A DNA stretch of 27,500 bases from the NCBI GenBank assembly GCA_030141605.1, contig JAQGDQ010001652.1:1-27500 (forward strand). Reading direction: 5' to 3'. The position numbers and the translations under genes are program-made. Positions 18,735-27,119 of the stretch are shown here, in pieces (the stretch's first letter is position 1; each line of letters begins with the position of its first letter). The notes beneath the pieces were generated by a model. It was given only the letters and a program-made list of their open reading frames with translations, was not told where the DNA came from and did not search any database. The DNA comes from Tubiluchus corallicola. Taxonomy: Eukaryota > Priapulida > Priapulimorpha > Priapulimorphida > Tubiluchidae.

Positions 18735-18860
18735 CCTTCTTTGTCTACTTATGATCCCAATATGGAAGTCACAAACTAAACTAAACACGATAGTTATGCT
18801 ACATATTATGGTCACGTGCTCATGTGCGTCATTTTGCTTTTCATGAGTTCGTGTCATGCA

Positions 18861-19372
18861 GTCATTTTTCCTGAGAGTAGTTACTCACATAAACAGTCAT
18901 TTTATTGAGTACGACTATTCACATATACACTCTTTTTTCTGGAATACAGTTACTCACAGATTTTTTATTGAGTACTGTTACTAACTAGTATATTTATTTT
19001 TCTTGAGTACTGTTACTAACTAGTACAGTTATTTTTCTTGTGTACTGTTACTAACTAGTATAGTTATCTTTCTTGAGTACTGTCACTAACTAGTATAGTT
19101 ATTTTCCTTGTGTACTGTTACTAACTAGTATAGTTACCTTTCTTGAGTACTGTTACTAACTAGTATAGTTATCTTGCTTGAGTACTGTTACTATCTAGTA
19201 TAGTTATTTTTCTTGAGTACTGCTACTAACTAGTATAGTTATTTTTCTTGAGTACTGTTGCTAACTAGTATAGTTATTTTTCTTGAGTACTGTTACTAGC
19301 TAGTATAGTTATTTTTCTTGAGTACTGTTACTAACTAGTATAGTTATTTTTCTTGAGTACTGTTACTAACTA
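18861..19372 (+). repeat. 35-bp satellite, about 13-14 copies, degenerate left edge
   Basis: Core unit TTTTTCTTGAGTACTGTTAC then TAACTAGTATAGTTA. Copies from about 18975 onward are close to consensus; those before are diverged in sequence and length. This is the usual picture of homogenisation in the array centre. It shares TTGAGTACT with the 13.6-kb satellite. Confidence 0.93.
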
Positions 19373-19373
19373 C

Positions 19374-19389
19374 ATGTAGCATGCTACAT
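19374..19389. other. Perfect 16-bp palindrome
   Basis: ATGTAGCATGCTACAT is its own reverse complement and sits directly at the right edge of the 35-bp satellite. Function is unknown. Confidence 0.8.
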
Positions 19390-19527
19390 AAGTTACTTTA
19401 CATTTTATAGTCGAATTAGAAAAATCTAGAAAGAACTAATGTACAACTAAGATCTGTTGTTTTCACAACCTTTTTTGAGGACCTCAATAAATTTGGAGAC
19501 CCATTCAATGGCAAGGCGGGCATCTTA

Positions 19528-20021
19528 CAGTCATTTGCAAAAGTTTAAGACCAAGCTCGAGTTTTCGGGATTTTCATCATACTGTACCCTGATTGCATCA
19601 GGTTCTTTGTTGATTGCGTCAAACTGCTAGTGGTTTGAAACAGTACGTCTAGTGAGTATGAGTGAATCTCTGAGAGATACTGAAGGATAAGGTTGCAGAC
19701 AGGCAGCCATCAAGTGCTGAAGACTTGCGAAGAGTTATCAAGGACGTCTGGGTTAAAGAAATTACTTCCGAGTACTGCCAAAACCTAATTTCCAGTATGT
19801 CTCTTAGACTGAAGGCAGTGATTGACAACTTCGGCGATTATACAAAGTACTAAAATGTTGAAGGACTGTGACTATTTTTGGATAAAAACATACAAACTAT
19901 GCTGTAGTATATTTTTCTAGAAGAATAAATGAATAGTTTTTAGATGGAACCGTGTTAAACGAAGGTTTTGTAAATTTTCATGAAAAAAATCACTTTGATC
20001 TTAAACTTTTGCAAATGATTA
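19528..20021 (+). mobile_element. Tc1-like transposon, internally deleted
   Basis: The left end CAGTCATTTGCAAAAGTTTA, flanked by TA (19526-19527), is mirrored by an inverted right end (TAATCATTTGCAAAAGTTTA) with TA at 20022-20023. CAGT-type termini and TA duplication are those of Tc1/mariner elements. The 494 bp retain only the 3' end of the transposase, so the element cannot move by itself. Confidence 0.88.
19665..19853 (+). pseudogene. Tc1-like transposase, C-terminal remnant
   Basis: In this frame the sequence reads NL-stop-EILKDKVADRQPSS, later SAEDLRRVIKDVW and SSMSLRLKAVIDNFGDYTKY before TAA. Tc1 transposases end with NPIENLW, then a (K/R)PSS segment, then a SMPRR..AVI...G..TKY tail, so identity is clear. 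The stop at 19671-19673 (TGA) stands where the Trp of NLW is expected, and the upstream DDE catalytic core has been deleted. This is a dead copy. Confidence 0.85.
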
Positions 20022-20023
20022 TA

Positions 20024-20678
20024 TATTGAGAAAGTCTCTTACAGTCCGTGGGTTGTGAGAAAGGACTGAGCCTTGTCAGAAAACGTCACTGTTAAATGTG
20101 AGAGAAGTGTGGCCCATATGATGCTCTGAATTTCCACGGAACTTCAGTCGGTGATTGAAGGACCTTTTGTCAGTCTGATCTTGCATCTCATTCCTGACAT
20201 TACTGTCATCACCATAGCAACTGGGATCCAATCAATCAATAAATAGAAAGAATTGTCAATTGTAAATAGAAATTATAATCAATCAAAGGTCCCTTTTAAT
20301 TCATGTAAGAGTTTGTCGATATTGGAGAAAACCTTAAGAAAATAAAAATTAGTATTTGTTTTGAATGTGGTGATATGCATTATAATTTGTTAGAAAAGGA
20401 TCGGCTTCAATCAAAGTGCCACCAATAATCAATAATGCGCTATAATTACACTTTGTGAGTTAACGTGCACGAAATGGAATTGTCCAGATTTAATTTTCAT
20501 TCATTTCATAGTTGTGAATTATAATGTTTGTCTAACGTGACTTTTATATCATTGAAATAAAACTTTGGTTATCAATTTATTAGCTTCTGTTTGAACACAG
20601 CAAATGATAAAATGAAAAGCATGACGACGCATGAAAAATTTGTGCATTGCAGGCAATTTTATCAATCGAAAACAAATC
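20024..20678. other. AT-rich intergenic, no gene seen
   Basis: Contains short AATCAATCAATAAATAG and AATCAATCAAAGG phrases. No open frame or RNA gene was recognised. Confidence 0.5.
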
Positions 20679-20764
20679 TTGTTGTTGTTGTCGCTGTAGT
20701 CGTCATGTCATCATTTTAATTGTTTTGGTTGTTGTTGCTGTTGCTGATGTTGTTGTTGTTGTTC
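20679..20764 (+). repeat. (GTT)n-type microsatellite
   Basis: Imperfect GTT/GCT/GAT trinucleotide tract directly before the 31-bp array. Confidence 0.85.
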
Positions 20765-20773
20765 ATGAAATTG

Positions 20774-22455
20774 TTGGATGGAAGCTCACTAGCACATGAG
20801 GTCATCGGGCAGAAACTTATTTGCACAGGAATGCTTTGGACAGAAGCTCACTTGCACAGGAATTCTTTGCACAGAAGCTCACTTGCACAGGAGTTCATTG
20901 GACAGAAGCTCACATGCACAGGAATTCCTTGGACAGAAGCTCGCTTGCACAGGAATTCTTTGGACAGAAGCTCATTGGCCCAGGAATTTCTTGGACAGAA
21001 GCTCGCTTGCACAGGAATTCTTTGGACAGAAGCTCACTTGCACAGGAATTCTTTGGACAGAAGCTCACTTGCACAGGAATTTCTTGGACAGAAGCTCACA
21101 TGCACAGGAATTTCTTGGATAGAAGCTCACTGGCCCAGGAATTTCTTGGACAGAAGCTCATTGGCCCAGGAATTTCTTGGACAGAAGCTCACTGGCCCAG
21201 GAATTTCTTGGACAGAAGCTCATTGGCCCAGGAATTTCTTGGACAGAAGCTCACTGGCCCAGGAATTTCTTGGATAGAAGCTCACTGGCCCAGGAATTTC
21301 TTGGACAGAAGCTCACTGGCCCAGGAATTTCTTGGACAGAAGCTCACTTGCACAGGAATTTCTTGGTCAGAAGCTCACTGGCCCAGGAATTTCTTGGACA
21401 GAAGCTCACTGGCTCAGGAATTCCTCAGACAGAAGCTCACTGGCCCAGGAATTTCTTGGACAGAAGCTCACTTGCACAGGAATTTCTTGGCCAGAAGCTC
21501 ACTTGCTCAGGAATTCCTCGGACAGAAGCTCACTGGCCCAGGAATTTCTTGGACAGAAGTTCACTGGCTCAGGAATTCCTCGGACAGAAGCTCACTTGCT
21601 CAGGAATTCCTTGGACAGAAGCTCACTTGCACAGGAATTCTTTGGACAGAAGTTCACTTGCACAGGAATTCTTTGGACAGAAGCTCACTGGCTCAGGAAT
21701 GTCTTGGACAGAAGCTCACTGGCCCAGGAATTTCTTGGACAGAAGCTCACTGGCCCAGGAATTTCTTGGACAGAAGCTCACTGGCTCAGGAATTCCTCAG
21801 ACAGAAGCTCTCTGGCCCAGGAATTTCTTGGACAGAAGCTCACTGGCCCAGGAATTTCTTGGACAGAAGCTCACTGGCCCAGGAATTTCTTGGACAGAAG
21901 CTCACTGGCCCAGGAATTTCTTGGACAGAAGCTCACTGGCTCAGGAATTCCTCAGACAGAAGCTCACTGGCCCAGGAATTTCTTGGACAGAAGCTCACTG
22001 GCCCAGGAATTTCTTGGATAGAAGCTCACTGGCCCAGGAATTTCTTGGACAGAAGCTCACTGGCCCAGGAATTTCTTGGACAGAAGCTCACTGGCCCAGT
22101 AATTTCTTGGACAGAAGCTCACTGGCTCAGGAATTCCTCAGACAGAAGCTCACTGGCCCAGGTATTTCTTGGACAGAAGCTCACTTGCACAGGAATTTCT
22201 TGGTCAGAAGCTCACTGGCCCAGGAATTTCTTGGACAGAAGCTCACTGGCCCAGGAATTTCTTGGACAGAAGTTCACTGGCTCAGGAATTCCTCGGACAG
22301 AAGCTCACTTGCTCAGGAATTCCTTGGACAGAAGCTCACTTGCACAGGAATTCTTTGGACAGAAGTTCACTTGCACAGGAATTCTTTGGACAGAAGCTCA
22401 CTGGCTCAGGAATTCCACGGACAGAAGCTCACTTGCTAAGGAATTCCTTGGACCA
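20774..22455 (+). repeat. 31-bp satellite, about 54 copies, open in all + frames
   Basis: Unit GGACAGAAGCTCACTGGCCC plus AGGAATTTCTT, with three main variants (TGGCCCAGGAATTTCTT, TTGCACAGGAATTCTTT, TGGCTCAGGAATTCCTC). The period is one more than a multiple of three, so each + frame reads through all three registers and yields a 31-residue repeat (LDRSSLAQEFLGQKL...). No unit variant carries a forward stop, giving a 670-codon frame at 20821-22833; the minus strand is closed by TGA in every unit. Length alone is not evidence of coding. The EcoRI-type GAATTC recurs in two variants. Confidence 0.95.
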
Positions 22456-23215
22456 GTGAGCTCTAGCCATGTGGATTCTAACCGGACGAACTCTATGTCA
22501 GTAAGTTCCTTCTTGGTGAGCCTTGGACCTGTGAGCTCTAGTCGTGTGGGTTCTAACCGGACGAACTCTTCATCAGTAAATTCATTCTTGGTGAGCCTTG
22601 GACCAGTGAGCTCTAGTCGTGTGGGTTCTAACCGGACAAACTCTACATCAGTAAGTTCCTTCTTGGTGAGCCTTGGACCAGTGAGCTCTAGTCGTGTGGG
22701 TTCTAACCGGAGGAACTCTACATTAGTAAGTTCCTTCTTGGTGAGCCTTGGACCAGTGAGATCTAGTCGAGTGGGTTCTAACCGGACGAACTCTACATTA
22801 GTAAGTTCCTTCTTGGTGACCTTGGACCAGTGAGCTCTAGTCGTGTGGGTTCTAACCAGACGAACTCTACGTCAGTAAGTTCCTTCTTGGTGAGCCTTGG
22901 ACCAGTGAGCTCTAGCTGTGTGGGTTCTAACTGGACGAACTCTATGTCAGTAAATTCCTACTTGGTGAGCGTTGGACCAGTGAGCTCTAGTCGTGTGGGT
23001 TCTAACCACACGAACTCTACGTCAGTAAGTTCCTACTTGGTGAGCCTTGGACCAGTGGGCTCTAGTCGTGTGGGTTCTAACCAGACGAACTCTACGTCAG
23101 TAAGTTCCTTTTTGGTGAGCCTTGGACCAGTGAGCTCTAGTCGTGTGGGTTCTAACTGGAAGAACTCTACGTCAGTAAGTTCCTTCTTGGTGAGCGTTGG
23201 ACCAGTGAGCTCCTC
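22449..23215 (+). repeat. 75-bp satellite, about 10 copies, Ser/Thr-rich if translated
   Basis: Units start TTGGACCAGTGAGCTCTAGT and include CGTGTGGGTTCTAACCGGAC, then CAGTAAGTTCCTTCTTGGTGAG. Starts are 75 bp apart except one 74-bp unit near 22751-22824, which moves the long forward frame. Translated in frame, each gives 25 residues rich in Ser with N-glycosylation-like NRT and NST triplets (LGPVSSSRVGSNRTNSTSVS). Every unit holds GTAAGT and GTGAGC donor-like hexamers. It abuts the 31-bp array without a gap. A coding, mucin-like role is possible but unsupported. Confidence 0.95.
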
Positions 23216-23441
23216 TCCAGTGAGTTCTAGTCCTGTGATCGAGCCCAGTGAGCTCTTTTCTGGCAAAACTTTGATCATTGAGCTCCAACTGAAAGACCTC
23301 TGCCCACCCTACTGGCTAAGTAGGTGGTTTCAGCAGACTTGAAACAATTCCTCACCTTTGTTGACCAATTTAACGCCTTCGCCTCTGTGAATCCCACGCA
23401 TTACAATTACGCGAGGCAAGAATGAAACCCGCTGTGTGCAA
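23216..23441. other. Transition from satellite to promoter-like region
   Basis: Diverged repeat debris (CCAGTGAG phrases to about 23260). An open + frame from the array then continues to TGA at 23340-23342. No gene was recognised. Confidence 0.45.
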
Positions 23442-23546
23442 CCCCGCCCCCAAGCAGCGATGACGTCATCAGTGTACACGTCTCTGGTGGGGCTTTTGCC
23501 GCGTGATTTATAACCCTGTGGGAAAACTAACCACTTTTACTATAAT
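23442..23546 (+). promoter_or_regulatory. Putative Pol II promoter: GC box, CRE, TATA-like box
   Basis: CCCCGCCCCC (23442-23451) is a GC/Sp1-type box. TGACGTCA (23461-23468) is a perfect cAMP response element. TATAA (23509-23513) and TATAAT (23541-23546) follow. The cluster lies in a locally GC- and CpG-richer patch. Order and spacing fit a rightward promoter with starts around 23540-23565, where TCAGTT at 23560-23565 is a good initiator. A CRE is palindromic, so direction rests on the TATA box and the downstream donor. Confidence 0.5.
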
Positions 23547-23559
23547 CGTCGGAATTGGC

Positions 23560-23652
23560 TCAGTTTAGTGTGTTTGGACGTTTGGAGCTACCGTAGAAAA
23601 GCATTCACACGTTTTCCTTTCAGACTTTTGCGGTTTTACTAGTTGTGTTTAG
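23560..23652 (+). other. Candidate non-coding first exon
   Basis: From the initiator-like TCAGTT to a good donor (TTTAG/GTAAGC, donor at 23653). It contains no ATG, consistent with a 5' UTR exon whose gene continues beyond the window. An internal TTTCCTTTCAG/ACTT at about 23620-23635 could alternatively be an acceptor or another initiator. No downstream coding exon on the + strand could be recognised up to 27500. Confidence 0.35.
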
Positions 23653-23654
23653 GT

Positions 23655-24433
23655 AAGCAAAACTTTCTTATACGATGTGTCACTCGTGCTTTATTTTTTC
23701 CGTATTTTTTTAAATTTCGTAATTTTCCTTTTGTTTTTGCATCTGCACTTATCTGAAATTTGGTAAAATAAAAATGCTTTCAGTTTTTTTAATTTGATTA
23801 AAACGTAATTACTCTTATACTGTCAAGTTAATTTTTAATTCAAATTTAAATTCTGTTCTAAAATGGCTTTTGTCTAATTTACCCGTAAGGTATGGGCCAT
23901 AATAAAAAAAAACCATGAAAATATGAGTAATGGTTCTGAAAAAGAACCATTTTAAACAATTTGTTGGCGATAGAAAGAGCCATGAATGCAATTTTCTGGT
24001 AAAGAATTCCACAGATAAGAAGTCCCGGGGAAAACTGGATTTATAAATTTGGTAGTTTTCTTGCATGGACCACGTAGGCAGATCGCAATGCTCTTGATCA
24101 AGTTGTTAAATCCGCGTCAAAATTGGTAGGAATTGAACAGCAATCTATGGCATATTTGGGTTGCAAAGAGAAGGCAAGTTATCATGTAAGATGAATTCCA
24201 TCCAGGTAATAAATATTTTGAAATTCTCCCCTCTGCTCGTAGATTCCACTCAATTAACGCTAAAACCACGAGAACTTTAAATTCTTTCTATCCGGTTGTA
24301 ATTCGCGGCATCAATAGTAAATTTCAGTAAATCTCCAATATTAATTCTCTATGTCACTGTACAACTGATTGAATTATTTGTGTTAATCTCCTTGTTGTTT
24401 CCATAAGTTACTGCAGTATGTATAACCTACAAA
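23655..24433. other. AT-rich sequence, possible intron, no exon seen
   Basis: If the promoter at 23.45 kb is real, this is its first intron. An 83-codon minus-strand frame (23815-24066) has no recognisable features. The 24230-24433 part leads into a retroposon tail and may be its body. Confidence 0.4.
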
Positions 24434-24523
24434 AATTTCATTGTATGTATTATGTTATAATGACAATAAATTGCTTACTTACTTACTTACTAACTTACTT
24501 ACTTACTTACTTACTTACCTACC

Positions 24524-24557
<34 letters not shown>

Positions 24558-24558
24558 T
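24434..24558 (+). mobile_element. Retroposon 3' end with long (TTAC)n tail
   Basis: TTGTATGTATTATGTTATAA and TGACAATAAATTGC are followed by about 80 bp of TTAC units (24473-24558). A near-identical copy follows at 24629. Shared 3' sequence plus a simple-repeat tail is typical of non-LTR elements and their SINE partners. The 5' limit is unknown. Confidence 0.6.
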
Positions 24559-24628
24559 AAGCTGAGATAATGCAACATCTGAAATAAAAGCTAGCACACC
24601 ACATACAGTTACAGATACGTAAAGCCAC

Positions 24629-24684
24629 ATAAATTTCGTTGTATGTATTATGCTATAATGACAATAAATTGCTTACTTACTTAC
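24629..24684 (+). mobile_element. Second retroposon 3' end with short (TTAC)n tail
   Basis: ATAAATTTCGTTGTATGTAT, TATGCTATAATGACAATAAA, TTGC, then three TTAC units. It differs from the copy at 24434 by a few substitutions, and the upstream sequences diverge. So either both are truncated copies or the 190-bp segment was duplicated. Confidence 0.6.
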
Positions 24685-24930
24685 CTCACTTAATGTTACC
24701 TCGGTGTGTTATTTTACTTTTAATATTTGTTTTTCCTTCTTCTGTATTTTTAACAACTGTGTGCTTAGAACACTATTTACGATTATTCGTCCATGCTGTA
24801 TAAATAGAGAATATAATTAAATATAAGGTAACATAATAATTTATCGGTCAATTATCTACTGAAGCCCATATGGTGCACTGTAGAGACTGTCTGCATTCTC
24901 TAGCCTTTATGGAACCTTTCATTAGAGCAT

Positions 24931-25329
24931 TTAGGCATAATTAATCAGTTCAATGGACAGGTAGATCATACAGGTGAAAGAGCAGAGGCCAACAGCCGTG
25001 AGAGAAACGAGACCAAAAGCTGTAGGTTTTAGAGTGAATATCTTGCTCATTGAAGGTGTGTGTCGCCTCTTTTGAAGCCTATATGAAGCCTCTTTTGTTG
25101 GTGCTTCAATGGAGAGTGCATTTAAGATGTCTGAACGCTTTCCTAACTGTCGACAGTTTCTAAAACTCGTTTTCCTGTCGCTTTTCTGTGGACATTCCCA
25201 AACGTAGAGGAGCTGCTTTAGATCCAGTTTTCCCCAGAGCCTCTTAGCTGTGGAATTCCTTTCGTAGAAAATAAGTTTTCCTGTTGACTGCAACCTTCCT
25301 AGCTTCAGCATGAACGTTAGCAGATTCAT
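24931..25329 (-). CDS. Hypothetical 132-residue protein with C-terminal membrane helix
   Basis: Not recognised. The ATG at 25327-25329 is preceded directly by an in-frame TAA, so the frame starts here unless it is an internal exon. The N-terminal 40 residues are basic and hydrophobic without acidic residues apart from one Glu and one Asp, resembling a mitochondrial targeting sequence. The middle is highly charged (KRSDIL, SYRLQKRRH). Residues about 104-128 (AFGLVSLTAVGLCSFTCMIY onward) form a plausible membrane helix near the end, as in small mitochondrial inner-membrane assembly factors. No intron signals, strong Kozak context or AATAAA downstream (leftward) were seen; ATTAAA occurs about 200 bp past the stop. 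By my rough estimate, one frame of this length could arise by chance in this window. Confidence 0.35.
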   Translation of the reverse strand: MNLLTFMLKLGRLQSTGKLIFYERNSTAKRLWGKLDLKQLLYVWECPQKSDRKTSFRNCRQLGKRSDILNALSIEAPTKEASYRLQKRRHTPSMSKIFTLKPTAFGLVSLTAVGLCSFTCMIYLSIELINYA

Positions 25330-25786
25330 TTAATCAGTAGTAAATTTGCTATACAGGGTGGTGCACGAAAAATGTACCGAAGTTTGGACTGCAATAGTAG
25401 GGGAAGCAAGTACTCAACAAAGTTGAAATTCCACAGCACGATACTGTGACATAATAGCTTTCGGCTTTGAAAGTTACAAGTTTATAGCTCAAGTGGTTTT
25501 TAAGTTATGAATAAAAAGTTTTGCATGTTAAAAATTTAAATACAGGAATAATGCTAATCATTAATTGAAATCAGCAAATTAATTTATGCGCATCGAATCT
25601 ACACCATAATTCATACATAACGACGAACGGTCACTACGGTCACAAGTGTTTTGTCCCCTGGATAGCTGTATCTGGAATTTCCTTGAATAGAAAGTGCAGG
25701 ACGGTCTCACAGAACCGTTTGATGCAGAGGAACTAAAGGCAAAAAATGTTGAGTTCTGGAACGAAACTCCAAACACCCTTTATCGA
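25330..25786. other. Intergenic, no gene seen
   Basis: Contains ACAGGGTGGTGCACGAAAAA at about 25355, which resembles termini of some DNA transposons but has no matching inverted partner that I found. A 65-codon minus-strand frame (25579-25776) is not convincing. Confidence 0.4.
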
Positions 25787-26772
25787 AGTGAGAAACTGTA
25801 TCAGCTGTTAGGAAAAAGTCTCTCCGTCTAGGTGAGACACTGTATCAGCTGTTAGGAAAAAGTCTCTCCGTCTAGGTGAGACACTGTATCAGCTGTTAGG
25901 AAAAAGTCTCTCCGTCTAGGTGAGAAACTGTATCAGCTGTTAGGAAAAAGTCTCTCCGTCTAGGTGAGAAACTGTATCAGCTGTTAGGAAAAAGTCTCTC
26001 CGTCTAGGTGAGAAACTGTATCAGCTGTTAGGAAAAAGTCTCCGTCTAGGTCAGAAACTGTCAGCTGTTAGGAAAAAGTCTCCGTCTAGGTGAGAAACTG
26101 TATCAGCTGTTAGGAAAAAGTCTCCGTCTAGGTGAGAAACTGTATCAGCTGTTAGGAAAAAGTCTCTCCGTCTAGGTGAGAAACTGTATCAGCTGTTAGG
26201 AAAAAGTCTCTCCGTCTAGGTGAGAAACTGTATCAGCTGTTAGGAAAAAGTCTCCGTCTAGGTGAGAAACTGTATCAGCTGTTAGGAAAAAGTCTCTCCG
26301 TCTAGGTGAGAAACTGTATCAACTGTTGGGAAAAAGTCTCTCCGTCTAGGTGAGAAACTGTATCAGCTGTTAGGAAAAAGTCTCCGTCTAGGTGAGAAAC
26401 TGTATCAACTGTTAGGAAAAAGTCTCTCCGTCTAGGTGAGAAACTGTATCAGCTGTTAGGAAAAAGTCTCCGTCTAGGTGAGAAACTGTATCAGCTGTTA
26501 GGAAAAAGTCTCCGTCTAGGTGAGAAACTGTATCAGCTGTTAGGAAAAAGTCTCCGTCTAGGTGAGAAACTGTATCAGCTGTTAGGAAAAAGTCTCCGTC
26601 TAAGTGAAAAACTGTATCAGCTGTTAGGAAAAAGTCTCCGTCTAAGTGAGAAACTGTATCAGCTGTTAGGAAAAAGTCTCTCCGTCTAGGTGAGCAACTG
26701 TATCAGCTGTTAGGAAAACGTCTCCGTCTAGGTGAGAAACTGTATCAACTGTTAGGAAAACGTCTCCGTAAT
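25787..26772 (+). repeat. 42/44-bp satellite, about 22-23 copies
   Basis: Unit GAGAAACTGTATCAGCTGTT, AGGAAAAAGTCTCTCCGTCT, AGGT. Copies alternate between 44 bp (TCTCTCCG) and 42 bp (TCTCCG), and one near 26050 is shorter. Each carries CAGCTG (an E-box palindrome) and CTCTCCGTCTAG/GTGAGA, in which a pyrimidine-rich AG is fused directly to a donor-like GTGAGA. Confidence 0.96.
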
Positions 26773-26973
26773 AACAAAATTCATTCACTGGGATTATTTA
26801 GATTTCACTATTAGGAAAGTATTAAAAATGACGAACTTTTCCACATGCACAATTTACTTACAAGTATATAAGAACAATGACTTTTGCTCCTCAAATTTGC
26901 GATTTATGACAAACTATAAGCAAACAAACCACGCTAAAAAATTTGCGATTAAAACTCCGGTGTAAAATTTATA
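26773..26973. other. Intergenic, no gene seen
   Basis: AT-rich. AAATTTGCGATT occurs twice (about 26895 and 26938). Confidence 0.5.
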
Positions 26974-27119
26974 AAAAGCGTAAGGCTATTTTCACACGGA
27001 ACAGAAGACGAACACATGAGAATTGTTGAATTGGACTTGTACACCAGTATTTGTTCTAATTCATGTGAACATTTCGTGTGATCACGATCTGTTCTATGTG
27101 AACGTAGCTTTACGCTTTT
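26974..27119. mobile_element. Small hairpin MITE
   Basis: The left end AAAAGCGTAAGGCTATTTTC, then ACACGGAACAGA, is mirrored at the right with about 5-6 mismatches over 32 bp. Additional complementarity lies further in (ACACATGAGAATT with AATTCATGTG). The 146 bp would fold into one long hairpin. No clear target duplication was seen, and the superfamily is unassigned. Confidence 0.7.

Noticed and set aside
22830-23342. 170-codon Ser-rich frame as a mucin-like gene
   Set aside because: It is the 75-bp satellite read in one frame, broken from the upstream frame by a 74-bp unit; no signal peptide, promoter or splice context upstream.
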